From Methylorubrum thiocyanatum (GTDB lineage Bacteria > Pseudomonadota > Alphaproteobacteria > Rhizobiales > Beijerinckiaceae), in assembly GCA_014138645.1 (NCBI GenBank), contig JACJIB010000001.1, positions 62,001-126,000 of the forward strand: a DNA stretch of 64,000 bases, read 5' to 3'. The notes beneath the pieces were generated by a model, which worked only from the letters and a program-made list of their open reading frames with translations, did no database searches and was not told the origin of the DNA. The translations under genes were made by a program, and so were the position numbers. Below are positions 22,520 to 31,960 of the stretch, piece by piece; positions within the stretch are counted from its first letter, which is position 1; each line of letters opens with the position of its first letter.

Positions 22520-23598
22520 CACCCCGTCAGCCCGCCGACCAGGCTCGGCACGTCGATCGGCCGGAAGCCGTAATGCTCCAGCCAGCGCACGTCGGCCTCG
22601 AAGAAGGGTCGCAGGTCCGGCATGCCGTATTTGAGCATGGCGAGGCGGTCGATGCCCATGCCGAAGGCGAAGCCCTGGACCTGATCCGGGTCGAGCCCGC
22701 CGCTGCGCAGCACGTTCGGGTGGACCATGCCGCAGCCGAGAATCTCCAGCCAGTCGGTGCCCTCGCCGAAGCGCAGCTCCCCGCCTTTCCGCGAGCACTG
22801 GATGTCCACTTCCGCCGACGGCTCGGTGAAGGGGAAGAACGAGGGGCGGAAGCGCATGGTCACCGCCTCGACCTCGAAGAAGGCGCGGCAGAACGATTCC
22901 AGCACCCATTTCAGGTTGGCGATGTTGGCCGAACGGTCGATGACGAGGCCTTCGACCTGATGGAACATCGGCGTGTGGGTCTGGTCGGAATCGTGCCGGT
23001 AGGTGCGGCCGGGCATGATCACGCGGATCGGCGGCTGCTTGGCGCGCATGGTGCGCACCTGAACCGGCGAGGTGTGGGTGCGCAGGAGCTTGCGCCGTCC
23101 GAGATGGTCGGGGGGAAGGAAGAACGTGTCGTGCATCTCCCGCGCCGGGTGGCCTTCGGGGAAGTTCAACGCGGTGAAGTTCAGCTCGTCCGTCTCGATG
23201 TCCGGCCCTTCCGCCACCGAGAAGCCGAGATCGGCGAAGATCGCGGTGATCTCCTCGATGACCTGGCTGATCGGGTGGATGCGGCCGCGGATCTCCGGCG
23301 CCTCGCGCAAGGGCAGCGTCACGTCGATCCGCTCGGCGGAAAGCCGCGCGTCGAGGGCGGCCTCGGCCAGCGCCTCGCGCTTCTGGGAAATTGCGCTCTG
23401 CACCCGGTCGCGCAGGCCGTTGATGAGAGGACCGCGCTCACGCCGCTCGTCGGGCGTCATCGTGCCCAGCGTCTTGAGCAGCTCCGAGACGCTGCCCTTC
23501 TTGCCGAGCGCCGCCACGCGCAGGGCCTCGAGGCCCGCCTCGTCCCCGGTCCGCTCGACCTGTCCGAGAAGATCGCGTTCGAGAGCGTCGAGATCCAT
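22519..23598 (-). CDS. pheS: Phenylalanine--tRNA ligase alpha subunit
   Basis: A 359-aa protein from ATG 23598 ([20 protein letters not shown]), preceded by AAGGACAGCGGTG. The upstream 41 codons of open frame are not family-like. The N-terminal coiled-coil is followed by the class II aaRS core: [19 protein letters not shown] (motif 2) and [18 protein letters not shown] (motif 3). It aminoacylates tRNA-Phe together with PheT. The usual direct pheS-pheT junction is interrupted by two small genes. Confidence 0.97.
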   Translation of the reverse strand: MDLDALERDLLGQVERTGDEAGLEALRVAALGKKGSVSELLKTLGTMTPDERRERGPLINGLRDRVQSAISQKREALAEAALDARLSAERIDVTLPLREAPEIRGRIHPISQVIEEITAIFADLGFSVAEGPDIETDELNFTALNFPEGHPAREMHDTFFLPPDHLGRRKLLRTHTSPVQVRTMRAKQPPIRVIMPGRTYRHDSDQTHTPMFHQVEGLVIDRSANIANLKWVLESFCRAFFEVEAVTMRFRPSFFPFTEPSAEVDIQCSRKGGELRFGEGTDWLEILGCGMVHPNVLRSGGLDPDQVQGFAFGMGIDRLAMLKYGMPDLRPFFEADVRWLEHYGFRPIDVPSLVGGLTG

Positions 23599-23724
23599 CA
23601 CCGCTGTCCTTGGCCAGTCGTTCGCAGGCTGCATTCGCAGCGTCGTTTGCATCCCATTTGCATTCCTGCAAGCGCGCAAACGTGACGAATTGAGACCGTT
23701 GAGCGAATCACTCCGGCCCAAATG

Positions 23725-23756
23725 AAAAAGGCGCGGCGCTTGCCGCGCCGCGCCTT
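23725..23756 (-). terminator. Rho-independent terminator after rplT
   Basis: On the minus strand an 11-bp GC-rich stem (AAGGCGCGGCG / CGCCGCGCCTT) with a 7-nt loop is followed by a run of T. It lies about 35 nt past the rplT stop and before pheS, so rpmI-rplT can be terminated or attenuated separately from pheST. Confidence 0.8.
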
Positions 23757-23789
23757 GTCAAAACGTCGGTCCGCCGTGGGGCGAAACGA

Positions 23790-24155
23790 TCAGGCGGCCT
23801 TCGGCAGGGCCGACTTCGCCTTCTCGACCACCGCCGCGAAGGCGGCCGGCTCGTGGATGGCGAGCTCGGAAAGGGCCTTGCGGTCCACCTCGATGCCCGA
23901 CTTGGCGAGGGCATTGATGAAGCGGGAATAGGTCAGGCCGTGCTCGCGCACCGCCGCGTTGAGCCGCTGGATCCAGAGGGCGCGGAAGGTGCGCTTCTTG
24001 TTCTTGCGGTCGCGGTAGGCGTATTGCAGACCCTTCTCCACCGCCTGCTTGGCGATGCGGATCGTATTCTTGCGCCGGCCGTAATAGCCCTTGGCGGCCT
24101 TCAGAACCTTCTTGTGCTTCGCGTGACTGGTCACGCCGCGCTTGACGCGGGCCAT
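23790..24155 (-). CDS. rplT: 50S ribosomal protein L20
   Basis: A 121-aa basic protein starting [20 protein letters not shown], typical of L20, with [20 protein letters not shown] in the middle. It binds 23S rRNA early in assembly and in many bacteria represses its own operon. It follows rpmI by 53 nt. Confidence 0.98.
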   Translation of the reverse strand: MARVKRGVTSHAKHKKVLKAAKGYYGRRKNTIRIAKQAVEKGLQYAYRDRKNKKRTFRALWIQRLNAAVREHGLTYSRFINALAKSGIEVDRKALSELAIHEPAAFAAVVEKAKSALPKAA

Positions 24156-24208
24156 GGGAGATCTCCTGGAACGTTAAGACAAAAACAGATCGCGGGGGTT
24201 GGAAGGAC

Positions 24209-24412
24209 TTACCGCTGGTTCGGCAGGAAGTACTTCTTCACGTTGGCGGCATCGCCCTCGAACAGGGTCGTGGTGCCGCGCAGGTTGCGGATCTGCTTGT
24301 TGGTCCGCTTGATCATCCCGTGGCGCTTGCCGGCCTGGGCGTAGACCACCTTGCCGGTGCCGGTAACCTTGAAGCGCTTCTTGGCGCCCGACTTCGTCTT
24401 CAGCTTGGGCAT
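24209..24412 (-). CDS. rpmI: 50S ribosomal protein L35
   Basis: A 67-aa basic protein, [20 protein letters not shown], from ATG 24412, with AGGAG just upstream (CAGGAGAGCCAA). The frame extends 37 codons further but without L35 similarity. It forms an rpmI-rplT pair. infC, which normally precedes it, is 4.2 kb away at 28625. Confidence 0.97.
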   Translation of the reverse strand: MPKLKTKSGAKKRFKVTGTGKVVYAQAGKRHGMIKRTNKQIRNLRGTTTLFEGDAANVKKYFLPNQR

Positions 24413-24850
24413 TTGGCTCTCCTGAAACGCGACAGCGATCCGACCGGCGGCCGGCACTTCGCGCTTGAATGCTGCTGGAGCAACGGGAACCGCCACGGCA
24501 GCCCGATCGGCCGGGCGGTTCAACGCGGGCGGCTTATGGCAGAAACCTTTCGCGGTTTCAATCGACCTGCTCTCGGCGAAGCTGCGGATGCCGTTTGGTC
24601 GGAGGGAGGGCGCGTCCGGGGCACGGTCATTGCGTGCGGGCCACCGTCAAGGCGAGAGGCCCCGGAGCCGACATGGCCGGCCAACATATGTGGAAAACCG
24701 GTATTGCGTGGGGTTGCAAAGATTGCCGCTCGCCCCAGTCGCCGGGCGGAACCATAAACCTTGGCTGTCTGTTTCGTTCATGTCCCGCTCAGGCCGCGTC
24801 CCCCATTAGTCTCTCCAACATCCCTATTTCCTGTCACAGGAGACGTCTTC
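24413..24850. other. Divergent intergenic region between rpmI and the GT4 gene
   Basis: 438 nt with no convincing gene. It should hold the rpmI-rplT promoter (minus) and the glycosyltransferase promoter (plus). A small hairpin (GAAACC / GGTTTC) lies at 24542-24559, about 130 nt upstream of rpmI, and could be part of the rpmI leader. Open frames across this stretch lack coding character. Confidence 0.4.
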
Positions 24851-25984
24851 GTGCGCATTGCCCAGGTTGCCCCGCTCGCGGAAGCCGTGCCGCCGAAGTT
24901 CTATGGCGGCACCGAGCGTGTCGTTTCGTGGATCACGGAAGAACTCGTCCGTCAGGGTCACGACGTGACCCTGTTCGCGAGCGGTGATTCCCAGACTTCG
25001 GCGAAGCTCGCCGCCTGCCATCCGGAGGGCCTGCGCCTTCTCGGCTACCGCGACCACACCGCGGGCCACCTCGCCATGCTGCACCACGTGCATCGCCGGG
25101 CGCACGAGTTCGATGTGATCCACTTCCACATCGATCTTCTGCAGTATCCGATGTTCGAGGATCTGTATCACAAGTGCCTGACGACCATGCACGGTCGCCT
25201 GGACGTGCCGGACTTCATGCCGGTCTACAACACCTTCACGGGCATGCCCCTGGTCTCGATCTCGGACAACCAGCGCGAGCCGATGCCCGAGAACTCCAAC
25301 TGGCTGGCCACGATCCATCACGGTCTGCCGAAGGAGAACTGCCCGTACTACCCGGAGGCCAAGGGCGGCTATCTCGCCTTCCTCGGCCGCATCTCGCCCG
25401 AGAAGCGCCCCGACCGCGCGATCGAGATGGCGATCCGTTCCGGCATCCCGCTGAAGATCGCCGCCAAGGTCGACAAGGCCGACCAGGAATACTGGGACGA
25501 GACGATCGAGCCGATGATCCATCATCCGCTGGTCGAGTATATCGGCGAGATCAACGAGGAGCAGAAGAAGGACTTCCTCGGCAACGCCCTGGCGCTCGCC
25601 TTCCCGATCGACTGGCCGGAACCCTTCGGCCTCGTGATGATCGAGGCGATGTCGGCCGGTACGCCGGTGATCGCCTTCGGCAACGGCTCGGTGCCGGAAG
25701 TCATCAAGGACGGCGTCTCGGGCTTCATCGTCAAGACGATGGACGAGGCGGTCGAGGCCTGCCGCCGGGCCAAGGATCTGCCGCGCGCCGGCGTCCGCGC
25801 CCATTTCGAGAGCCGTTTCACGGCCGAGGTCATGGTCCGCAAGTACGTCTCGGCCTACGAGCAGCTCCTGGCCGGCCAGGGAAACGTGATCAAGATGCCC
25901 GCCGCCGGCGCCTTCTCGCCGCAGTACGGTGAGCTGAACGGCTCCGCCCACGGCCCGATCCACGTCGCCGCGATGCCGGCCTGA
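24851..25984 (+). CDS. Glycosyltransferase family 4 protein
   Basis: A 377-aa protein starting at GTG 24851 (RIAQVAPLAEAVPPKFYGGTE), preceded by CAGGAGACGTCTTC, a good ribosome-binding site. The frame's upstream ATG (24761) adds 30 unrelated residues. The N-terminal GT-B domain has YGGTERVVSWITEEL. The C-terminal donor-binding domain has LGRISPEKRPDRAIEMA and the EX7E motif in EPFGLVMIEAMSAGTPVIAF. Donor and acceptor are unknown. The next gene is a glycogen-debranching-type glucosidase, so an alpha-glucan role is possible (inference). Confidence 0.88.
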   Translation: MRIAQVAPLAEAVPPKFYGGTERVVSWITEELVRQGHDVTLFASGDSQTSAKLAACHPEGLRLLGYRDHTAGHLAMLHHVHRRAHEFDVIHFHIDLLQYPMFEDLYHKCLTTMHGRLDVPDFMPVYNTFTGMPLVSISDNQREPMPENSNWLATIHHGLPKENCPYYPEAKGGYLAFLGRISPEKRPDRAIEMAIRSGIPLKIAAKVDKADQEYWDETIEPMIHHPLVEYIGEINEEQKKDFLGNALALAFPIDWPEPFGLVMIEAMSAGTPVIAFGNGSVPEVIKDGVSGFIVKTMDEAVEACRRAKDLPRAGVRAHFESRFTAEVMVRKYVSAYEQLLAGQGNVIKMPAAGAFSPQYGELNGSAHGPIHVAAMPA

Positions 25985-26054
25985 AAGGCTTAAGGGAATC
26001 TTTCTCGGCCCCTCGCCGGGGCCGACAGAGCGCCTAACTGAACGGGTCCGACAG

Positions 26055-26094
26055 GGCCGCCGGTTGCCTCGGGGCAGCCGGCGGCCTTCGATTT
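26055..26094 (+). terminator. Strong hairpin between GT4 and glucosidase genes
   Basis: A 14-bp stem, GGCCGCCGGTTGCC (26055-26068) with GGCAGCCGGCGGCC (26073-26086), one G-T pair and a TCGG loop, is followed by TTCGATTTG. The T-run is weak. It could be a terminator or attenuator that lowers expression of the second gene. A second small stem (TCGGCCCC/GGGGCCGA) lies just upstream near 26006-26026. Confidence 0.5.
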
Positions 26095-26143
26095 GCGAGG
26101 GTGACCTCGCCCGCATCGGATCAACGGCAAAAAGGCGCTTCGC

Positions 26144-28480
26144 ATGGCGGCACAGGACGACGCAGCCCATCTCCACGCCGATACGTCCGAGGAGCGGACG
26201 GCCTCGAAATTCGGCCTGCTCGATGCCGACGAGAACCTGCCGCAATACCATATCGAGGCCCAGGCCTCCCTGGTGGAGCGCCCCTTACGCGCCCTCAAAT
26301 ACGGCGAGGCCTTCGCCGTCCTCGACAGCTACGGGGACATCGGCTGGTATCCGGGGCCGGAGGGCCTCTACTTCCAGGACACGCGCTACCTCTCGCGCCT
26401 TGCGCTGACGATCGAGGACGAGCGGCCGATGATGCTGTCCTCGGCGATCCAGGACGATAACGGGGCGCTCAGCGTCGATCTCACCACCCCCGACATCCGG
26501 CTCGATGCGGGCGACGAGACCGCGATCCCCCGCGAGCTGATCGCCATCGAGCGCACCAAGTTCTTGTTCAAGGGCGCCTGCTACGACCGTATCGGCCTGC
26601 GCAACTACGACACCCGTCGCCGTCGCCTGCGCATCGGCGTCACCTTCGACGCCGATTACCGCGACCTGTTCGAGGTGCGCGGCTCCGACCGGACCAACCG
26701 CGGCAAGCGCACGGTGGAGCGCCGAAGCGACACCGAGGTGCAGTTCCGCTACGCCGGCCTCGACGAGATCGTGCGCACCACCTCGCTGCATTTCGGGCCG
26801 AAGCCGCACACGCTGGAGCCGGGCAAGGCCGAATTCGTGGTCGACCTGGCGCCCGGCGCCAACACCTCGCTATTCATCCGCGTGCTCTGCCAGTCGCACC
26901 GCGCCTATACCAGTGCGCCGGGGCCCGAGAAGGCCGGCGAGGCGGCCGCGGCGGCCCTGTCGCGGGCGGCGGGCAGCCTCGCCGAGCAGCCGGACCGGCG
27001 CTTGAGCGAGGGCCGCATCTTCGCCCGGGCCTATCGCGACAACCGCCGCGACCAGCGCCAGATCACGGCGGGCATCACCACGATCATCTCCTCGAACGAC
27101 CAGTTCAACGAGGGGCTCTGCCGGGCGACCGCCGATCTCTACATGCTGGCGACCCGGACGCAGGAGGGGATCTACCCCTTCGCCGGCATCCCCTGGTACT
27201 CCACGGTGTTCGGCCGCGACGGCATCATCACGGCGATGATGGCGCTCTGGATCGATCCGAATTTCGGCAAGGGCGTGCTGCGCTTCCTCGCCGCGACCCA
27301 GGCCAAGGAGGTCGATCCGGCCGCCGATGCCCAGCCCGGCAAGGTCCTCCACGAAACCCGCCGCGGCGAGATGGCGATGCTCGGCGAGGTGCCGTTCCGC
27401 CACTATTACGGCACCATCGACGGCACGCCGCTCTTCCTGATGCTGGCGGCGCAGTATCACGAGGTGACGGGCGACCTCGACACGATCCGGGCGATCTGGC
27501 CGCAGCTCAAGCTGGCGCTCGACTGGATCGACATCTACGGCGACCGCGACGGTGACGGCTTCGTCGAATATGCCCGCGAGACCGAGCAGGGTCTGGCCAA
27601 CCAGGGCTGGAAGGACAGCCACGACTCGATCTTCCACGCCGACGGCGCCATGGCCAAGGGGCCGATCGCCCTGTGTGAGGTCCAGGGCTACGTCTACGCG
27701 GCCAAGCGCGGTGCGGCGCGGCTCGCGAGCCTGCTCGGCGAGGACGACCTGTCGGTCCGGCTCTCGGCCGCCGCCAACACCCTTCGCGAGAACTTCGACA
27801 AGGCGTTCTGGTGCGAGGAAATCGGCACCTACGCGCTGGCCCTCGACGGGGCCAAGCGGCAATGCGCCGTGCGCTCCTCCAATACCGGCCATGCCCTGTT
27901 CACCGACATCGCCCTGCCGGAGCGGGCCCCGAAGGTCGCGGCGCAGCTCCTGTCCAACGACGGCTTCAACGGCTGGGGCATCCGCACCATCGCCAAGGGC
28001 GAGGCGCGCTACAACCCGATGTCCTACCACAACGGCTCGATCTGGCCGCACGACAACGCGATCTGCGCCCTGGGGCTGGCCCGCTACGGCCTCAAGGACG
28101 AGGCGGCGCAGGTGTTCGAGGGTATGTTCGACACGAGCCTGTATTACGACCAGAAGCGCCTGCCGGAGCTGTTCTGCGGCTTCATGCGGCGGCGCCAGCG
28201 CGGGCCGGTGAGCTACCCCGTCGCCTGCTCGCCGCAGGCCTGGGCGGCGGCGGCGCCCTTCGCCTTCCTCGCGGCCTGTCTCGGGCTCGAACTCGACCAC
28301 GCCCGCAACCGCATCCGCTTCCGCAATCCGGTCCTGCCGCGCTTCCTCGAAGCGGTGGAACTGTTCAACCTCAAGCTCGGCGACTCCCGGGCCGATATCC
28401 GTCTGCACCGGCACGGCCACGACGTGACGGTCGCGGTGACCCGGCGCGTCGGCGACATGCAGATCTCGATGCTGAAATAG
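26144..28480 (+). CDS. Amylo-alpha-1,6-glucosidase / glycogen-debranching-type glycoside hydrolase
   Basis: A 778-aa protein. Residues about 40-270 are a beta-rich N-terminal domain of the bacterial/archaeal glycogen-debranching type (EAFAVLDSYGDIG, GLYFQDTRYLSRLAL). The rest is an (alpha/alpha)6-barrel hydrolase with AGIPWYSTVFGRDGIITAMMA, GWKDSHDSIFHADG and YHNGSIWPHDNAICALGLA, the last containing likely catalytic acidic and aromatic residues. No signal peptide is seen, so it is cytosolic. It follows the GT4 gene by 159 nt with a hairpin between. Substrate is not determined; alpha-glucan or a related oligosaccharide is likely. Confidence 0.85.
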   Translation: MAAQDDAAHLHADTSEERTASKFGLLDADENLPQYHIEAQASLVERPLRALKYGEAFAVLDSYGDIGWYPGPEGLYFQDTRYLSRLALTIEDERPMMLSSAIQDDNGALSVDLTTPDIRLDAGDETAIPRELIAIERTKFLFKGACYDRIGLRNYDTRRRRLRIGVTFDADYRDLFEVRGSDRTNRGKRTVERRSDTEVQFRYAGLDEIVRTTSLHFGPKPHTLEPGKAEFVVDLAPGANTSLFIRVLCQSHRAYTSAPGPEKAGEAAAAALSRAAGSLAEQPDRRLSEGRIFARAYRDNRRDQRQITAGITTIISSNDQFNEGLCRATADLYMLATRTQEGIYPFAGIPWYSTVFGRDGIITAMMALWIDPNFGKGVLRFLAATQAKEVDPAADAQPGKVLHETRRGEMAMLGEVPFRHYYGTIDGTPLFLMLAAQYHEVTGDLDTIRAIWPQLKLALDWIDIYGDRDGDGFVEYARETEQGLANQGWKDSHDSIFHADGAMAKGPIALCEVQGYVYAAKRGAARLASLLGEDDLSVRLSAAANTLRENFDKAFWCEEIGTYALALDGAKRQCAVRSSNTGHALFTDIALPERAPKVAAQLLSNDGFNGWGIRTIAKGEARYNPMSYHNGSIWPHDNAICALGLARYGLKDEAAQVFEGMFDTSLYYDQKRLPELFCGFMRRRQRGPVSYPVACSPQAWAAAAPFAFLAACLGLELDHARNRIRFRNPVLPRFLEAVELFNLKLGDSRADIRLHRHGHDVTVAVTRRVGDMQISMLK

Positions 28481-28549
28481 ACTCTTCGCGCGCGACCCGG
28501 CGGCCTCCTCCCTTCGAGGCCGTCGGCGACCGCCTCGCGGCGAAAACGA

Positions 28550-28583
28550 AAATGCGCCGCCCCCGCGAGGGGGCAGCGCATTT
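28550..28583. terminator. Bidirectional terminator between convergent glucosidase and infC
   Basis: A stem of AAATGCGC, one mismatch, then GCCCCC, with a short GCGA loop and the complementary arm GGGGGC-A-GCGCATTT. It lies between the two convergent genes, with T-rich sequence on the plus side (TTTGC) and TTTTCGTTTT on the minus side. Confidence 0.75.
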
Positions 28584-28624
28584 GCAAAACGAGCCTTGTC
28601 CTCCGGGAGGACGGCGGACGGGTT

Positions 28625-29155
28625 CTAGCGCGGCGCCAGGATCATGATCATCTGGCGGCCTTCGAGCATCGGTTCGCTCTCGACCTTGGCGACCTCCTGG
28701 GTCTCCTGCTTCACCCGTTCCAGAAGGCGCAGACCGATATCCTGGTGGGCGATCTCGCGACCACGGAAGCGGAGGGTGACCTTGACCTTGTCGCCTTCCT
28801 CGAAGAACCGTTGTACGGCCTTCATCTTCACGTCGTAGTCGTGCTTGTCGATGCCGGGGCGGAGCTTGATCTCCTTCACCTCGACCGTCTTCTGCCGCTT
28901 GCGGGCCTCGTTCTGCTTCTTCTGTTCGTTGAAGCGGAAGCGCCCGTAATCGAGGAACTTGCAGACGGGAGGGACCGAGTTCGGCGCGATTTCGACGAGA
29001 TCGAGCCCGACCTCCTCAGCCATGGCCAGCGCGTCGAAGAAGGGCACGACACCCCGGTTCTGTCCGTCCTGGTCGATGAGCTGGACGTCGCGGACACCGC
29101 GGATGTCCCGGTTTGCGCGCGGCCCGTCCTTCTGCGGGGCCGGCATGGCTCTCAT
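28625..29155 (-). CDS. infC: Translation initiation factor IF-3
   Basis: A 176-aa protein with the IF3-N domain ([20 protein letters not shown]), the lysine-rich linker ([20 protein letters not shown]) and the IF3-C domain ([20 protein letters not shown]). The start is an ordinary ATG at 29155, or ATG 29146, not the rare AUU of E. coli infC. It prevents premature 30S-50S joining and checks the start codon. It is separated from rpmI-rplT by two plus-strand genes, which breaks the common infC-rpmI-rplT order. Confidence 0.97.
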   Translation of the reverse strand: MRAMPAPQKDGPRANRDIRGVRDVQLIDQDGQNRGVVPFFDALAMAEEVGLDLVEIAPNSVPPVCKFLDYGRFRFNEQKKQNEARKRQKTVEVKEIKLRPGIDKHDYDVKMKAVQRFFEEGDKVKVTLRFRGREIAHQDIGLRLLERVKQETQEVAKVESEPMLEGRQMIMILAPR

Positions 29156-29323
29156 TGGTCTGCGAATGGCTCAGTTCTCCTGTATCAACGACAAAACGGC
29201 AGCCTGAGAGCCACCGCGTCTGGCGAGCCCCGGCCACCGATTGATCCGGCTCGGCCGGACGGCACTAACTTGGCAAATCTTCTTGCCGAGTCAACTCGTG
29301 GGACTGATTTCGGTTCATCCCTG

Positions 29324-30553
29324 TCACGTTTTCGTCCGGTTCAGAAGATCCGCGTAGACGCTCAGGGTGCCCTCGATCATTCGGTCGAGCGAGAAATTCG
29401 CCTCGACATGGGCCTGTGCCCGCCGCGCAAGGGCGTCGCGGGCGCTGGCGCCCATCGACAAAGCCTCCTTCACGGCGTCGGCGAGCGCCGCCGCGTCGCC
29501 CGGCGGCACCCGCCAGCCGGTGCGCTGGCCGGGCTCGACGTCGGGGGGCGCCAGCACCGTCTCCGGCACGGCGCCGAGATCGGAGACGACGACGGGGATG
29601 CCGAGCGCCTGCGCCTCCACCGCCGAGCGCCCGAAGGCCTCCGGCTCCACCGAGGGCACCGCGACGACCGAGGCCGCGCGGAAGGCCGCCGGCATGTCGG
29701 CGCAGTGTCCCACCCGGCGCACGATCCCCGTCAGGCTGCGCGCCTCGATCAGCGCGTCGAGTTCGCGCTCGTAGGCGGTGCGTCCCTGCGGATCGCCCGC
29801 GAGCACCACGGCGATGTCCGTCACGCCGAGGTCGCGCAGGCGGGCGGCGGCCTCGATCAGGACGCGCTGGCCCTTCCAGGCGGTGAGCCGGGCGGCGAGC
29901 AGCACGACCCGCTCGTGCGGCGCCACGTTCCAGGCCCGGCGCAGGCTCTCGACCCGGGCGGCCGAGACCGCCGAGGGCGTGAACGCGGCCAGATCGGTCC
30001 CGCGGTGGATCACGGTGATCCGGCCGCCGGCCTGGTCGGGATGGGTCCGGCGGATCAGCTCGGCGGTGTAGTGCGAGTTGGCGATCACGACGTCGCCCCG
30101 TGCCATCACCGAATTGTAGAGCACCTTGACGCTGGTCCGGCCCGAATAGCTGCCGTGATAGGTCGTCACGAAGGGCAGCTTCAGCCGCCGCGCCGCGCCG
30201 AGCGCGACCCAGGCCGGGGCACGGGAGCGGGCGTGGAGGATCTGCACGCCCTCCCGGCGGCAGAGCCGGGCGAGGCGCTCGACGTTGAGCGCCATGGCGA
30301 AGGGGTTCTTGGTGTTGGCCGGGAACGGCACCCAGATTCCGCCCTTGGCCTGCAATTCGCCGACGAGCCGGCCGCCCTCGGTCGCCACCAGCGGCCGGGC
30401 CCCGGCCTCGGCGAGCGCCGCCGCGACATCGACGGTGGTGCGCTCGGCGCCGCCCGCCTCCAGGGCCGGGATGATCTGCAGCACCGTGACGCCCGCCAGC
30501 GGCGAGGTTTCGGACAACTGCACCGGGCCGCCGGACGGGCTGCCTCCGTTCAT
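29324..30553 (-). CDS. Glycosyltransferase family 4 protein
   Basis: A 409-aa GT-B enzyme. The N-terminal domain starts VTVLQIIPALEAGGAERTTVD, typical of LPS/exopolysaccharide glycosyltransferases. The C-terminal domain has VVLLAARLTAWKGQRVLIEA and the donor-sugar EX7E motif in EPEAFGRSAVEAQALGIPVVV. It is similar in architecture to the GT4 at 24851 but clearly a different subfamily (GAERTT versus GTERVV). It is divergent from the hydrolase at 30679. The sugar and acceptor are unknown; a cell-surface glycan role is the best guess. Confidence 0.88.
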   Translation of the reverse strand: MNGGSPSGGPVQLSETSPLAGVTVLQIIPALEAGGAERTTVDVAAALAEAGARPLVATEGGRLVGELQAKGGIWVPFPANTKNPFAMALNVERLARLCRREGVQILHARSRAPAWVALGAARRLKLPFVTTYHGSYSGRTSVKVLYNSVMARGDVVIANSHYTAELIRRTHPDQAGGRITVIHRGTDLAAFTPSAVSAARVESLRRAWNVAPHERVVLLAARLTAWKGQRVLIEAAARLRDLGVTDIAVVLAGDPQGRTAYERELDALIEARSLTGIVRRVGHCADMPAAFRAASVVAVPSVEPEAFGRSAVEAQALGIPVVVSDLGAVPETVLAPPDVEPGQRTGWRVPPGDAAALADAVKEALSMGASARDALARRAQAHVEANFSLDRMIEGTLSVYADLLNRTKT

Positions 30554-30678
30554 CGCGTCACCCGCGGCGGGACGGTCGCTTGAGACTGGGTCATGGCGTA
30601 AGGATCGTCTTGCGGCTTTACGGTTCGGTAAACGAAGCGTCGTCGGCTTGTTTCAGAATCACAGGATTTTGCGCGCCC

Positions 30679-31476
30679 GTGACTCAGTTCGTGCCTCAAT
30701 CCGACCCCTCGCAGGGCGACCTGCCGGTCCTGACCCTCGACGTCGAAGGTCCGTCCCGGCGCCGGCTCGCGGTGCGGGTCCGCGCGGGCGAGGGACCGCC
30801 CGTGGTCTGGCTCGGCGGCTTCCGCTCCGACATGCGGGCGACGAAGGCCGCCGCCCTCGATTCCTGGGCCGCGGGCAACGGACGGCGGATGGTGCGGTTC
30901 GACTATTCCGGGCACGGCGAGTCGGAGGGACGCTTCGAGGACGGCTCCATCTCCCACTGGCTCGACGACGCCTGTGCCGTCATCGACCGCCACGCCGACG
31001 AGGCGCCGATCCTCGTCGGCTCGTCCATGGGCGGCTGGATCGCCTGCCTCGCCGCCCGCGAGCGGGCGCGGCGCGGGGCCCGCGTCGGCGGGATGGTGCT
31101 GATCGCGCCCGCCCTCGACTTCACCGAGGCGCTGATGTGGGAGGCCTTCCCGCCGGAGGTCCGGCAAACCCTGGAGCGCGACGGCGTCTGGTATCGCGCG
31201 ACGCCCTACGCCCCGGAGCCTGACCCGATCCGTATGAGCCTGATCGAGGACGGGCGGCGCCACCTTCTGCTGGACGCCCCCCTGGAGCCGGGCTGTCCGG
31301 TCCACATCCTCCAAGGCATGGCCGATCCGGACGTGCCCTACACCCACGCCCTGCGCATTCTCGAGCGCCTGCCGGCGCACGGATCGAGGCTGACGTTGAT
31401 CAAGGATGGCGACCACCGCCTGTCGCGGCCCGAGGATATCGACCTCCTCGTGCGCACGGTCGCGGCGATGGCCTGA
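30679..31476 (+). CDS. Alpha/beta hydrolase, ABHD10-like carboxylesterase
   Basis: About 265 aa from GTG 30679 (TQFVPQSDPSQGDLPVLTLD). The open frame begins at 30580 but overlaps the divergent promoter. The nucleophile elbow is GSSMGGWIACL, the oxyanion region is VWLGGFRSDM, and catalytic Asp and His are likely in MADPDVPY and GDHRLSRPED. No signal peptide is seen. Small-ester or thioesterase activity is plausible but unproven. The start codon is not certain. Confidence 0.82.
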   Translation: MTQFVPQSDPSQGDLPVLTLDVEGPSRRRLAVRVRAGEGPPVVWLGGFRSDMRATKAAALDSWAAGNGRRMVRFDYSGHGESEGRFEDGSISHWLDDACAVIDRHADEAPILVGSSMGGWIACLAARERARRGARVGGMVLIAPALDFTEALMWEAFPPEVRQTLERDGVWYRATPYAPEPDPIRMSLIEDGRRHLLLDAPLEPGCPVHILQGMADPDVPYTHALRILERLPAHGSRLTLIKDGDHRLSRPEDIDLLVRTVAAMA

Positions 31477-31520
31477 GAGGCGTCCCCGCCCTCAAGGCGG
31501 GAGACGGCTCGAGGGCAGGC

Positions 31521-31805
31521 TCAGTGCAGGCTCACCGGGTAGAGCTGGTGGGCCATGGCGTTCGCGACCGCGACCTCGCGGGAATCCGTGAGGAGGATCG
31601 GCGCGCCGCTCGCCGAGAGCAGGGCGAACAGGTCGAGGCCGGGGCTCATCTCGGGCGCCTGCGGGAACAGGCTGCGCACCTCGTCCGAGCGGATCGGGCG
31701 GACATAGGCGATGTGCCCCTCGCCGAGCGCGGCGAACTCCGCCGGATCGATGGCGGGGGTGGCGGTCGTGTCGATGGTCAGGTCGGTCGTCGTGACGTCG
31801 GTCAT
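31521..31805 (-). CDS. DUF1150 family protein
   Basis: A 94-aa acidic protein starting MTDVTTTDLTIDTTATPAID, with a very strong AAGGAGG site upstream (GGAAGGAGGGCATCC). The core YVRPIRSDEVRSLFPQAPEM is the DUF1150 signature. These proteins sit next to small heat-shock genes in many Hyphomicrobiales, as here, 155 nt after hsp20. Function is unknown; a stress or chaperone-linked role is inferred from this pairing. Confidence 0.85.
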   Translation of the reverse strand: MTDVTTTDLTIDTTATPAIDPAEFAALGEGHIAYVRPIRSDEVRSLFPQAPEMSPGLDLFALLSASGAPILLTDSREVAVANAMAHQLYPVSLH

Positions 31806-31960
31806 GGATGCCCTCCTTCCGAGGCAGAGCGTTGAACCGGATATGGTCCCGTGGGTCGGCGGCGACAAATCCGGGTTGGGGTGGAGGCCCGGGCAACGGG
31901 CGGGCGCGGCCTGCGATGCATCGACGCGGTCGTGCCCGCGCGGCCCCGTCCCGATCCGAC

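Noticed and set aside
23599..23722. Phe-rich leader peptide for pheST attenuation
   Set aside because: Short frames before pheS contain no run of Phe codons; the visible terminator belongs to rplT.
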